Made by a program: the position numbers and the translations under genes. Source: Uloborus plumipes (Eukaryota; Arthropoda; Arachnida; Araneae; Uloboridae). From it: a stretch of DNA of 64,000 nt. The stretch spans positions 20,936 to 84,935 of the forward strand of contig JAXGGA010004743.1 of the NCBI GenBank assembly GCA_038373865.1, read 5' to 3'. Under the pieces are notes generated by a model. That model ran no database searches. It was not told where the DNA came from and saw only the letters and a program-made list of their open reading frames with translations. Positions 23,705-35,762 of the stretch are shown piece after piece (the stretch's first letter is position 1; every line of letters begins with the position of its first letter).

Positions 23705-26081
23705 GGGTCATTCCATGTCAAGTGTACGAGGCGTCCCCACTCGACCCCATTCGATTTAGATGAAAATTTTTTTGGGTGTACATATAAGACTTGCATGAAA
23801 CCATACCAAATTATAGCTCCATAAACCTTATGGTTCAGCCAGTAAAAATTATTTTATACAGGCTCTTTTTCGTGTCTTGAAAAAAATGACCAAATCGTCA
23901 AGTTTGTACTTTTATTGCTCGCGACCTAAGACGATTATCAGGCTCAAATTTGGTGATTCTAATCACTGTTTAGGGTAGAATAGCCTACTTGTGTAAGAAA
24001 AGCTCCAATCACTGTAGATTGTTTGCAATTTGCAGCCAAAGTTGGTAAAAAATAGTATTTTGGCAAATTTTGACCATACGTTATTAGCTTGTATCTGCTG
24101 AGAGAATGACTTTCTGAAACTAATTCTTTCCTCGTTTGTAGCCTGATAGTTCATCCGAAAGGTGTGCAAGTGGCATCTTGATAGCTCAAATAATTGCTGA
24201 ATTATGCGAGTTGAAATTCCAGTCAAATTTCTTTTTCTCAATTTTGTCTCAATTTCAAGGGGCAATATCTCAAAAGGGTCATCTTGAATTTCAATTTTCT
24301 TTACATCATTGGAAAGAACACACTCTTCTTAACTAAAATACGCTATTTTTATTTTTTAGACAAACCAGTTTCAAGGGGATATTGCAGATCAAAAATGTGT
24401 GTGTCATTCAACGTGAAATCAAAGAAAAAAATACATAGACCTCAAAAGTTGATGTCAATTTGTTCTATTAAAATTTACAGGAGCTATTGCACTTATGTTC
24501 GGATGAAAAAACCCTTTTTTAGATATTTTTGAACTTCAGTTTTTGTGTGCGCATCCGTAGAAACTCAAGAAATAGCAAAAAATAAAGTTTCGTTTTTAAC
24601 AAAAATAATTATCTTCTTATCGCTACTATAAGAGCTTGAGTCTTTTCTTATGTGTTATTTTTTAGCTCTTGAAACAAAATTTCGGATGACATGTCACTTG
24701 GCAAGGTTGTAGGTCATTAATGCTTCAAGGTCATAAAAAGCATTTTCCCATTTTTCATCATTTTTGTTTATGGGCAAATTGAAATCATAGGCTGAATATC
24801 TAGACACATCCTCTGCAGTATAAAGAATGGATTTTCAATTACTATTGTTATCATTTACATGGCGGAAATAATTGTAATATTCAACTCTATCGAAAACTTT
24901 CGTTATTGCTTTTTAGAATAATGGCTTTGCAGTCCCATTATATATATTTTTTATCACGTACACACCATATTAACTGTTTTATTTATTATTTATCTCATTT
25001 ATTATTTATTTTTATTTTTTGAAAAAGGAAACAATGCTTTTTTTGAATTTAAAATATTAATGACACCTTGCCAAGTGACATTATCATCAAAAATTCTGTT
25101 TTAAGAGCTTAAAAATAACACATAAGAAAAGACTCAAGCTCTTGTAGCAGCGATAAGAAGATAATTATTTTTGTTAAAAAGGAAACTTTATTTTTTGCCA
25201 TTTCTTGAGTTTTTACGGATGCGCACAAAAAAACTTTCAAAAAGTTCAAAAATATCTAAAAAAAAAAAGGGTTTTTTCATCAGAACGTAAGTGCAATAGC
25301 TCCTGTAAATTTCAAAAGAACAAATTGACGTCAACTTTTGAGGTCTATGTCTTTTTTTCTTTGATTTCACGTTGAATGATGCACACATTTTTGATCTGCA
25401 ATATCCCCTTGAAACTAGTTTGTTTCAAAAATAAAAATAACGTTTTTTAGTTAAGAAAAGTGTGTTCTTTCCAATGATGTAAAGAAAATTGAAATTCAAG
25501 ATGACCCTTTTGAGATATTGCCCTTTGAAATTGAGACAAAATTAAGAAAAAAGAAATTTGACTGGAATTTCAACTCGCATAATTCAGAAATTATTCGAGC
25601 TATCAAGACGCCACTTGCACACCTTTCGGACGAACTTTCAGGCTACAAACAAGGAAAGAATTAGCTTCAGAAAGTCATTCTCTCAGCAGATACAAGCTGA
25701 TAACGTATGGTCAAAATTTGCCAAAATACGATTTTTTACCAACTTTGGCAGCAAATTGCAAAAAATCTACAGTAAATGGAGCTTTTGTTACACAAGTAGG
25801 CTATTCTACCCTAAACAGTGATCAGAATAACCAAATTTGAGCCTGATAATCGTCTTAGATCGCGAGCAATAAAGGCACAAACTTGACGATTTGATCATTT
25901 TTTTTCAAGACACGAAAAAGAGGCCTTTATAAAGTAATTTTTACTGGCTGAACCATAAGGCTTATGGAGCAATAATTTTCATGCAAGTCTTATATGTACA
26001 TCCAAAAAAAATTTCATGAAAATCGGAGGGGGTCGAGTGGGGATTTTCTCGAAATTTGGGGCACTTGACATGGAATGACCC
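23705..26081. mobile_element. 2.4-kb foldback DNA transposon, GGGTCATTCCATG ends, ATTT duplication
   Basis: The ends are perfect 20-bp inverted copies of GGGTCATTCCATGTCAAGTG, flanked by ATTT (23701-23704 and 26082-26085). The two arms, about 1.15 kb each, are inverted copies, so the frames at 23963-24265 (-) and 25558-25821 (+) translate to nearly the same peptide. These are not host genes. End type and duplication match 638-4334 and the other GRG-ended elements. Confidence 0.88.
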
Positions 26082-26085
26082 ATTT

Positions 26086-27392
26086 GCAATTTACGGCTAT
26101 TCGCCATTGGCAGAGTACCTAATCAAAATTTAACCAAGTAGGCAGAGTACAGAGTATTTACCGAGTACTCGGTACATCACTATTGGAGACTCTTGGTGTA
26201 ATTCGATATGATAGATGTTCTACAATTTTTAGATTGGACACACTTTAGAACCACTGGTCTTTTTCTTTCCTACAGTTTCAAAAGAATTTGTGTGCCCAAC
26301 TTTTTTATATTGCAACGGGAAGTTTTGTTAGTTAATGCTTCTGTTTTTTGTTTTATAAATTTGATTATTAAAAAGGCTTTAAAATGTTACTATTCATATA
26401 CAAGAAGGATACTTAGTATAATCATAAACATTTCATTTTCCTCTGAACTGAAGCACCAACAATTTATCAATCATTAATCATAAGCAAACACACGGTTGAT
26501 AAAAGTATATTTCGGATCACTTGATCACTTTGCAATCCAAAATTGTCGCTCTTGTTCAACAAATACTATCTCCATTATTATTGTCCCGCAGGTTTGGGTT
26601 CAATATTATTTTGTTAATGATGTACTACGGACACGGAATTCTTTCGACTTTGCAGATATCGCCAGAAGGTAAATGAAACAATTGATCAAAATTTCAATGA
26701 TTGGGCCAAAGTCTCAAATGTCAAAATATTCCACACCTTCGGAGGTCTACTTAGACATGATTTTTTTTTAGAAAGAAAAAAGTATAACTTGCATGTCAGT
26801 GCAATTCTATAGTACTAGAAAATCACGCGTCATGGTATATGACCAATCCGAATTGCTTTTTTATTTCAAATAAAATATGCTATATTCGGATGGATATAAT
26901 ACTGGAGTTACCCGCCACAGCTTCGCCTGTGGTAAAATTTAAACGATTTTGTTGCTGTCGCTGTATCCATAATTCTCGAATTAAAAAAGCTCTGTGCATC
27001 AAATACAGTGAAATATTGAAACGCAATTTTACCGAAGTTTATTAGAGAAAAAAAAGACATCTGCTTTGTCCTCGCAAAATTGAAATGTTTTACCTCTTTA
27101 TCTAATATCTTTACTCACCGCAAGGTGGCACATTCAAGCTCTAAAACTGCGAACACGTTCAGGCTTGGCAAAATTTACCATATTTCACAACGCGTATTTC
27201 GCCTCCAAAAATATTTTGGTGGTTCCAAAAATATTTTGGAAGTCTTTTAAAGACGTGAGCTTTTTTAATACATTAAACTCTTCATCTGATTTTTCTGTTG
27301 CTAAACATTTAGAGTTATTAGTAGCGTTCTCGTCATAGGGGGCCAATTACTATAATTTTCTAAAATGTAATGCCTAAAGTAAAATTAAAATA
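26086..27392. other. Remnant transposon sequence, no gene recognised
   Basis: The stretch lies inside the TTAA element between two nested insertions. Short open frames only; no domain or repeat structure recognised. Confidence 0.4.
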
Positions 27393-28544
27393 GGGTGAGT
27401 TCTGGTAAGAGCGTACCCTTTTTTTCAAAGTTCATGTTCTCAGGGATGCTGCTCTGTTGAAAAATCTTGTACACTCACAATTTTTTTTTAGTTTTCTTTC
27501 CAGATCCTTTACTAAGATTTTCAAGCATATAATATGTCAAATAAACCATAAGCATAGGTTTTGTGACCTGGTTTATGACACCTATTCTAAGGTACGCACT
27601 TTCCCTACCTAGCGGGGTAAGTGCGTCCACCTTAAATTATGTGAATATGAGAGGGAAAAAACTTCTGGTACATATTAAATATGTTAGGTAGTTGCCTTGG
27701 GATAATTCCTAATATTAGAGATCAGCACTTGCTTGCATGGATGAAACGCAATCAGTGATATCCCACGTGTCTTGCGAACAACTATGATTTGAAGATTGAG
27801 AGAGTTGTGTCTGTGATTCTTCCTCTGTCCTTTTAATAAGACCAAGTGAGCAAATGTAAGTTGTTTTTATTTAGTAATAATCACTCATAGTCTACATAGT
27901 TTATTTTGGTTTAATACATTAATCAGTCTGTGTTTAAGTCAGGGTTCGCACTTACCCCTTCTTAAATGTAAGATGAGACATTTGCGTCCAATAGCTTTGT
28001 TGTGAGTGCGTACCCCTGTGATTTTCTTTAATTCTATTTGTATAGTAGATCGCAGGGCCGATCTTAGCAGGTGTGCAGCTCGTGCACCGCACGAGGGCGG
28101 CCAGAGCAAGGGGCGGCCGCAGGCCGCATGTAGTATTTTTTCTGAAAAAAGTGTTTTCGAAAAAAATTGAAGCATTCCCGAATAAAAAAAAATAAATAAA
28201 TAACTAAATAAAAATTGCCAGAAAAAAATGATGAGGGGCCTATCGTCGAACTTTTCTCACATCAAGTTTTTTTTCTGCACTCTCTATGCGCTGATCTTGG
28301 AGTCTGACCCCGATCAATGTGATCTATTTTTGCAGAAAATGTGTAAAAAACAAGCCTAATTAGCATTATCCAATAAAAAAAGTTATCAAACGAGTATGTG
28401 ATATGTAAATGTAGGCTTGCGTCATCCGATACGTACGGAAAGCACTTTTTGGAAAACGAGTAACTTAGTAAATCTCTTCGATACAACGTTTGATTTCAGC
28501 GTGTAAGGGCTCAAATCGGTTTACTATGACTTCGATGTATCATT

Positions 28545-29472
28545 TGGAAGAATCTGTGAACTGGTGACTCATCGGCCGTTTAGAAGCAGGGCAGCCTTTT
28601 ACGGACGTAGCGAGATGTCGGAACATTCCATGAGAGACAGTCTCCACATTATGGAAACAGTTTCAAACTGAGGGAATTGTTGCAAGAGGCGTTGGGCAAG
28701 GCCGTAAACGAATGACAACTGCTGCCGAAGATTGATATTTAGCATTAACTGCCTCTCGTAACAGGAAATCTACTGCTCGTCAGTTAGCTTCAGAGCGTTT
28801 AGTCGCCACTCGAACTGCTGTATCACGACAAACGGTATACAGAAGGCCTAATGATGCAGGCCTTTATGCTAGAAGGCCAAGGGTATGTGTTTCACTGTCC
28901 GCACATCAAAAGAGGGAACGCCGGAATTGGTGCAAAGCACATCAGAACTGGAGTGAAAACCGATGGCCCCATGTTCTGTTTATTGATGAGTAAAAGTTAG
29001 TTTTACAGGTGATTCTAAACGAGTTTGCATGTGGAGGGAGTCAGGAACACGAAATCATCCCTCAAACATTATGGAACTTGACCGTTTCGGTCGTACTGGT
29101 GTGATGGTATGAGGAGGAATAATGATCAATGGACGTACACCTCTACCAGTTTTCGACAGTGGATCTGTGACCGGCGAGAGGTATCGGGATGCAGTGCTAG
29201 AGCCTTATGTTAGACTTTTCATATGTGCATATTTACCTGACTTTTTATTTATGGACGAAAATGCTCGTCCAAATCGAGCAATGCTCATTGACGACTTCCT
29301 TGAAAGTGAAGGCATCGGGCGAATACAATGGCGAGCAAAGTCTCCTGATCTGAATCCGATAGAAAATTTATGGGACAACCTTGAAAGAGCAATTGCACGT
29401 AGATCTCATCCTCCTCGAACTGTAAAGGCTCTGAAGACGACATTATTTGGAGAGTGGATCTTAATTCCCTAA
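28545..29472 (+). pseudogene. Tc1-like transposase, degenerate but nearly full length
   Basis: One frame reads GQPFTDVARCRNIP, WKQFQTEGIVARGVGQGRKR, STARQLASERLVATRTAVSR and KRERRNWCKAHQNW up to LFIDE, which holds the first catalytic Asp. After a stop and frameshift the frame continues at 29122 with MINGRTPLPVFDSGSVTGER, FMDENARPNRAMLIDDFLES (second Asp) and SPDLNPIENLWDNLERAIAR (Glu). The catalytic triad spacing is of DD34E type. Several in-frame stops make it inactive. Its terminal repeats were not resolved. It lies inside the hAT element. Confidence 0.88.
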
Positions 29473-30748
29473 ACTGTGGTTAACAACGTTATTGCAAGCA
29501 TAAAAAGTCAGGGGAGATCATATTCCGTATTAAAATCAAAAGGCTTAATTCTGTTTTGCGTTATTCCTTTTTTTCTGAGATTGTTTTTCCACATTTTATT
29601 GCCTTTTTTAATGTTTCATGCTACAATTTTATATTATGTGCAATGCCCTTACTTTTCCCCTTAGTTATATATGTGTCATAGTGCTATATGTAACATTCCA
29701 CAAAACATCACAAATTCATAGTTCACAGTTTCTGAGAAATCCGTGAATTTATGCATGTAAAGATAATTTTAGACATGAGTGTAAAAACACGGCTGCATTC
29801 AAAAATGTGCAGCCAAGTTTTAAAAAAAAAGGGGGGGAGATGACATGATTCATCACAAATTTACTTAGCTATTTTTTTAAACAAATTGATGTATCATGTT
29901 TGTCTCACTGAATAGTAGTAGTATTTAAAAGTGATATGGATGGATATTTGCAATTTTCAGCAGCAGTTTCGAAGTCAGTTTCTTTTTTTTCTCTCAATAA
30001 TATTTGATTTAATCTTTGTTTTCTTTGTTTGGGTAGAAAGAGGAGAGACTGTCTGTATCTTTTCCTAACTGGTGTACGTAAAAGCGATGTATTATAATTT
30101 TTTTGAGAAAAAGTACAAGGCTTACCTAAATTAGCCACACAGAAACGATCAAATTATACTGAAAAAAAAATCAGCTTCGTTCGATGATTAAATTGTTGAT
30201 AGATTTTTTTAGTGACATGGGCCTGTCCAGATGGAAGCTAGGGAAAGCGCAGCCACTCCCATCACGCCACCATCCTCCAAAATATAAAATATTTTAAACA
30301 AAAAAAGAAAAATAAATTAAAATGTGATTTGTTGACGTTTGTTTCAATATTTTGTGCCAGATTTTGAAATTGTCAATTTTTGAAAAAAGCAAAGTCATTA
30401 GCGTTTGATTGAGTTGGCTTACCTGCGCAATACCGCTATGAAGGGAACGCAATGTATTACAAAAAAAAAAAATACTGTTTAAAATTTTTTCGTGCGACCT
30501 CCGCTGTATCTGCGCACGCGCGAAGTCTCCTCGGACCTCGGACTTTCTCGAAATAGGGGGGAAAAGCAACGGTAAAAAAATTATAGAGTTCTTATGCTCG
30601 TTCCAGAATCTTACTCCATCAAGTCATCCCCGTCCTCCTAACTTGCATCCTTAAGATTGAAAATGGTTCATATGGACGTTCAGAATCTAAAAAAAAAAAA
30701 CGAAACGGCTGCGATAAACCAATTTCAAACCCCTTCCAGCAATTCAAG

Positions 30749-31300
30749 ACGCCTTTTAATTTTGCTATTCTTGATCATGCAATCTCTTCTGTAAATGAAA
30801 GATTTATCTAACTATCTGAGTGCTACTCAATATTCTGTTTCCTGTATGAATTTAACGACATATCTAGGGATGATCTCAGGAAAGCCTGCATGGACCTAGA
30901 TATTAAGTTGCAAGTACAGGAAGATGGAATTATTATAAAAGACATCGGCTTAGAACTCTTCAATGAGATAAATTCATTCAAAGACATTTTTAAATATAAA
31001 AGCAGCCCCCTGAATTATTGGAAACAATAGTTTAAAATAATCTCATTGCCTGTTTCTCAAACTTTGCTTTGGCAATACGAATTTTTTAACCTTACCTGTT
31101 TCTGTGGCTTCAGGGGAAAGAAGTTTCAGTAAATCAAAGATTATAAAAAAATACTCAAGAAATAGTATGACACAGGAAAGGCTCTCAGATTTAGCCATTA
31201 TCTCCATTGTATCCGAAATATCAGAAAAAATTGATTTTACTGAAATAATATACAAATTTACATCTCACAAAGCCAGAAAAGTAATTTTGAAGATCATTTT
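30749..31300 (+). pseudogene. hAT transposase, C-terminal remnant (TTF/ZMYM type)
   Basis: A broken frame gives ISSVNERFI, RDDLRKACMDLDIKLQ and DGIIIKDIGLELFNEINSFK, then SLPVSVASGERSFSKSKIIK and NSMTQERLSDLAIISIVSE. This is the P-SVAS-ERSFSKLK-IK--LRS-M-QERL--LA motif of the hAT dimerisation domain. The N-terminal zinc finger and catalytic core are missing or unrecognisable, and a stop follows ERFI. It fits the hAT ends at 28053 and 31687. Confidence 0.9.
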
Positions 31301-32232
31301 TCTAAATTGTAAAATATTTATTTTTATTTCAATTGTATTAATATTGTTTCTTTATTATTTTGCTTGCGTACTTTTTCGCTATAATAACCTATCAAGAGAC
31401 CAACGAATAAAGTTTTGCACTGCAAATTTTATTTGAATGTTTTACTTTTTACTCTCATACAAGCAAATGAATAATAATGTTCAAGTTTTCGTCATAAAAT
31501 GAAAAAATGTCTTGAGAGGCAGCAGGCCTGTCATTTAATATTTTTCTGGGATGGGGGGGGGGGGAGCAATGGTGAAAAATACTCAATGCAAGATTTACAG
31601 GAAAATACCCCCCTCCCATTGACGAGCCACAGGGGCGGCACATTGGATCTTTGCACACGGGCGGCCGACATCCTAGGATCGGCCCTGGTAGATCGTTAGG
31701 TGACCTGAGTGAACAATTCGTTTTTTCTCTTTTTTTTTTTTTTTTTTGAATAAATACGGTTTTAAAATATTTTTCTTATTAGAATCAGCAGCAGTAAGAA
31801 AAAACACAAAATAAAGAGCAAAAAAAAGAAAATAATTGATCATGATGTGATACTTGTACTTTTTTTTTCTTGTACATTCAAATAGTTTTTCACAAGGTGT
31901 TCTTTAATTTTCTTAAATATAATTTATTCATTACTCCATCTTCGTTTTTTGAATCAGTTGGTTCCTTATTTAGTGTTTCACTTAATTTCATTGCTTCATT
32001 TGTCATTCTGGTTTAAATTAAGTATAGCTTATGATCGCTATTTTCAACGAAAAATTTACTAACTGATATCTGAAAGCCAATATATTTCAGAGGTAATGAA
32101 TAAAATTGAAATCTTATGCCGCATTCAATGTTAATATAAATACTTAATGGAAATGACGTCGGATTTATAATCGGTTTATAAAAGAGTTATAAGCAAAATT
32201 AAAGGTGAATTACGAGAGTCGGATTTTCCACG

Positions 32233-32348
32233 TAATGGTACACACTTGCCTCATCATAATGGTACGCATTTGCTCCGCATAATAGTACGCATATGCCTCA
32301 TGATAGTGGTACGCACTTGCCCCATCATAATGGTACGCACTTACCCCC
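32233..32348 (+). repeat. 23-24-bp tandem array, five units
   Basis: Units of the form TAATGGTACGCACTTGCC plus a short CATCA-like tail begin at 32233 and repeat five times with small changes. It sits in the right sub-terminal part of the GGGTGAG-ended element. Confidence 0.85.
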
Positions 32349-34488
32349 ACCATACTTTAAAGAAAGGGAAAGTGCGTACCTTCATATAAACAAATTCTAG
32401 TTAGAGTATTTGATCAAAGTACCCCATGTATGTTATTAGTAGCTATTACTCAAAAGAAACAACTTGCATTTCTTGACTTCAATTGCTTGGTATGACTACA
32501 AGAGAAACTGAAACAAAACCTTCTCAATCTTTACTTAAGAGTTTTTTTGAAGACATTTAAGTTATCCCTGATTGTGTTTCGTCTATTGAATCCAGGCCTG
32601 AATTTTACCTATTGAAATTATCATTAGACAGTTATCAAACATAGTCGATGTGTTGCAGAAGCCATTTTAAGACAGTGTTCATATAATTCCCAGTGGACGC
32701 ACTTACCCCGTAGACGCACTTACCAGAACTCACCCTATATTTTTTTCCCTTTTTCTTCCTCTAAATCTTTTCTCCTTATGTATAGTTTTTGTGAACGAAA
32801 ATTTTTCTCATAACGTTTCTTGCTCTAAAAACAATTAAAAAAAACTTTTATATTCATTAAAAAGAATATTTTGAAAATTTCAAGGGTAGCTCTATTATTC
32901 CACCCACCATGAACGCCTTTTCACCTTTTCCTGTGTTTCCGGAAATTTTAACATTTTTAGCTTTCATTATTATTATTACTATTTTGCGTTCAAAGCCTCT
33001 TTCGATACCACTGTCTTGGACGCAACTTACCGTTTGTAAAGATGCTCCCGGTTGTGTAATTTCTTTGTAGGAGAGTGTCGGAAAAAATTAGATAGCGCTA
33101 CATTTATGCCGAAATGTAACGTGAAAAGCTGTTTCAGTGTGTGTAGTAGCTTTATTCTTTTGCTGTTATCTATACTAAACGACCATGCAAAAAATATTTT
33201 TTTCACATTTTATATTTTCTTTGCGGAAACACTTTTCGTAGCAAATTTTACTCTTTGACCGTGACTAAATTGGGTAAAAAAATTTTGGTCCTTATCCGTA
33301 TCCGCGAATCTACATTTTTAATGATCCGGCACATCACTAGTAAATAGATAGTTCAAGAAAAACTGCAGCTAATTACTGCTTGTTTAAAAAGCATTAACAT
33401 CAACACAGATACAGAAATCTTCCGTCGCCTACTCCGAAGAGAAAGCGAAAAACCTCGTGCACTTATAAAGTAACTCAGACAAGAGGAACTTCTTGGGCAC
33501 TTGTTCTTTTGAGGGTATCAGATTCCACCCACAAGTGACCCTACCCCGACCCTTTCCGCGAAACGCAGTCATTCATCACTCAGCGGGGAGGCTACTCGTG
33601 CCTTCGATAAAGGGGGTGGAAATTTTAAACTCGAAATGTGGAATAGGCTCAGTTTTGCACAGATTTCTATTGTTCTAATGAAGCTACCGAAAATATTTTT
33701 CACTCTTTGGATAGCTGAGATTACGCGCTATGATTTCATCTTTTAAAAAATTCGAATATTCCATACGGTTCGTCTAAAAATTCACTTTTCGTCCGTTGAA
33801 CTTTTAAGCTCATTTTAAAAAAAATTAAATTATGTTAAAGAAACACCGCAAAGATCAAAACGTGCATTTGTCGTCATAGATTAAGTCCGAAAAAGAAAGA
33901 TTCGAAAATCTTAATTTGCCTGCAAGATGTAGCGAAAATACGAAGATATTTTGGCCCGTAGGATAACATAGGAAGTCGAAACCCGGGAATCTCTCTGATG
34001 GGTCCTCTTAAGAATAATCTTGCTGGTAAATGATATTTCCTGAAAAGAAAAACAGATGCGAGACGTAATTATTCAAAAGGAGAGAGAAAAAAAGGTAAAA
34101 GTTTCTTTGTAAATCATTTTTTAAATTTTTTGTGTTCATATGTATTTGCATAACAAATATACATTGTATCATTAAAAACATACAGTTGTCCTAAACCTTT
34201 GCACATCGTTGAAAAATAGTAGGTTTAGCGTTGAAATTTATAGTGAAATAATGCGAGAAAATGTTGGTTATCCGTTGTTATTTACATCGGAATAACGTTT
34301 GGAATTGATTGGTTCACTGTTGTTTTTACATTGGAACAACGTTGGAAAAGCGTTCACATAACGCTGGAAACCAACCGTTGTATAACCGTTTTCCGACGGT
34401 GCATATTAACGTATGTTCTAACGTTCGAGACCGATGTTGGTCTAACGTAATGTGAAAACGTTGGCCCAACGCTCGTGTGCTAGCTGGG

Positions 34489-34600
34489 GAGAGACCGTTG
34501 ACCAGGGAAGCATCTGTATAATACCTTGTGGAGCAAGTTGGCTAATGAAAGCAGTATGCGTACATACATTATCTTGCTGGTAAGGGGTATTGGGCATCCC
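34489..34600 (-). pseudogene. Tc1-like transposase relic, central part
   Basis: On the minus strand it reads YQQDNVCTHTAFISQLAPQG and then MLPWSTVS, matching the F-QDNAR-H-A...LPWPA-SPDL region with the second catalytic Asp. It continues across the 13.7-kb insertion into PELSPIEH at 20777. Confidence 0.85.
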
Positions 34601-34639
34601 CTGAAGGTCAAGGACTCACCAATTGCAAGAAGATCACGT

Positions 34640-35697
34640 ACTCTTGTTGAAAATGCGTCGAATTCAAACAGAGTACTGTATTTTTTCTATCAAAGAGGAA
34701 TTAATGAACGAATCATGATATTATGTAACTTTGAGTTCGAAACTTGTATGTTTTGTACATTCTTTTACACTGATTACTGATTACAAAATTGCTCCCAGAA
34801 TAAACTAAAAGTTATTTAGCAATACACCAACTCGTTTATTTGATCCATGGACTGCAGTTTCGTGCTTTTTAGAACTCCTCAACATGGAATAAGAAGTGAA
34901 CGAGCTGGAGGCAGAAATCTTCTTATAGAAGCAAAGAGAGCCAAGAAAAAAAAAAAAAAAAAACTAAGTAGATTAATGCTTGATTTTCGTTTGTCCTGTT
35001 TGCCCTGTTAAAAAGACTGAAAATACTATACGTTAAATGTTATTAGCTTTCATAACGCAAAGGGAGATTTGCATAAGCAGATGGAATCCCCCCCCCCCCC
35101 CCCCCCCCCCAGCGAGACGTACTTAAGCGGAGCGACCGTACAAAACTTCCTGTGCGAAAAAAATGTCCAGATGAATATCACTTCGAGATAAATTTTCTAA
35201 TAAATGGCAACACTTCACTACATCTGTTTTGTTTACGTTCTTCGTTTTCATTTTTGGAATCGATGTAGTCATTAGAATGAGATATTTTAGTGTCTAAAAT
35301 TTCCAGAAGCAAGAAATATAATGCAATAACACTAATATAATATGCTGCTATAAAAAAGTAATTGAAATAAATGTCGTGACAGTTTTGCATAGCAAGTGAG
35401 AAAAGTCTTTAATGCTTAGCTATCATTTTTATGTTATTGTTCATTTTATTTATTTGTTTGTTTTATTTTTAGTATTTTTTTCTTTAAAGATTTTAGAAGA
35501 TTTGGTTTTATATTCTAGAAATATGAAGGCATTCGCACACACATTTGTATTTCTTTCTTTTCTGTTTTGTAACGGTGCCATTTGTTATAAATGCAGTTAG
35601 CATTCATTAATTTGTGTTTGCATGTGAGTCATCACGGATGACATATACATTTTCATTAACCATACAATTAAATAAAATGCTGTTTTTTTACGTTTTT
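34640..35697. other. Region upstream of VPS52; promoter and first exon not located
   Basis: It contains an A tract near 34950 and a C tract of about 23 bases near 35089-35111. An untranslated VPS52 exon must lie here or further left, because the coding start follows a splice acceptor. No convincing donor or core promoter was seen. Confidence 0.4.
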
Positions 35698-35717
35698 AGG
35701 CACATCTACAGATCAAT

Positions 35718-35762
35718 ATGGCACAGAACCAGATAGACAACCCTTTGAATGAAGATAAAAAG
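35718..35762 (+). CDS. VPS52: VPS52 coding exon 1
   Basis: Fifteen codons beginning MAQNQIDNPLNEDKK, ending in phase 0 at a GTGTGT donor. An AG acceptor at 35698-35699 precedes 18 nt of 5' UTR. The N-terminus of Vps52 is poorly conserved, so this exon rests on its splice sites, its frame and the absence of another in-frame start in exon 2. Confidence 0.75.

Larger units (their letters stand above)
28053..31687 (+). mobile_element. hAT element with transposase remains
   Basis: Ends CAGGGCCGATCTTAG and, inverted, CAGGGCCGATCCTAG, with a perfect 8-bp duplication GTAGATCG (28045-28052 and 31688-31695). It contains the C-terminal part of a hAT transposase and a nested Tc1-like relic. Confidence 0.9.
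27393..32735. mobile_element. GGGTGAGTTCTGG-ended DNA transposon with GTACGCACTT repeats
   Basis: Ends GGGTGAGTTCTGGTAAG and its inverse CTTACCAGAACTCACCC, flanked by TA. Copies of GGTACGCACTT(A/T)CCCC are scattered near both ends (about 27591, 27945, 28003 and the array at 32233). About 3.6 kb of it is a nested hAT element. No transposase of its own was recognised. Confidence 0.8.
21856..34007. mobile_element. 12.15-kb TTAA-flanked element (Kolobok- or piggyBac-like target), highly nested
   Basis: GAGGACCCATCA begins at 21856 and TGATGGGTCCTC ends at 34007, each flanked outward by TTAA (21852-21855 and 34008-34011). The 12-bp ends are perfect and diverge inward. TTAA targets are used by the Kolobok and piggyBac superfamilies. 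No matching transposase was recognised. Several other elements are nested inside. Confidence 0.65.
20778..34488. mobile_element. 13.7-kb insertion with CCCAG(G/C)TAGCAC inverted ends
   Basis: It starts CCCAGGTAGCACA and ends GTGCTAGCTGGG, and splits a Tc1-like transposase relic with a 2-bp GA duplication. Both sub-terminal regions are rich in AACGTT and GTTGG motifs. The element proper appears to be about 1.55 kb (20778-21851 and 34012-34488). The remainder is a 12.15-kb TTAA-flanked element inserted into it. Confidence 0.75.

Noticed and set aside
23963..25821. Two similar 87-100-codon frames on opposite strands
   Set aside because: Same explanation: arms of the foldback element 23705-26081.
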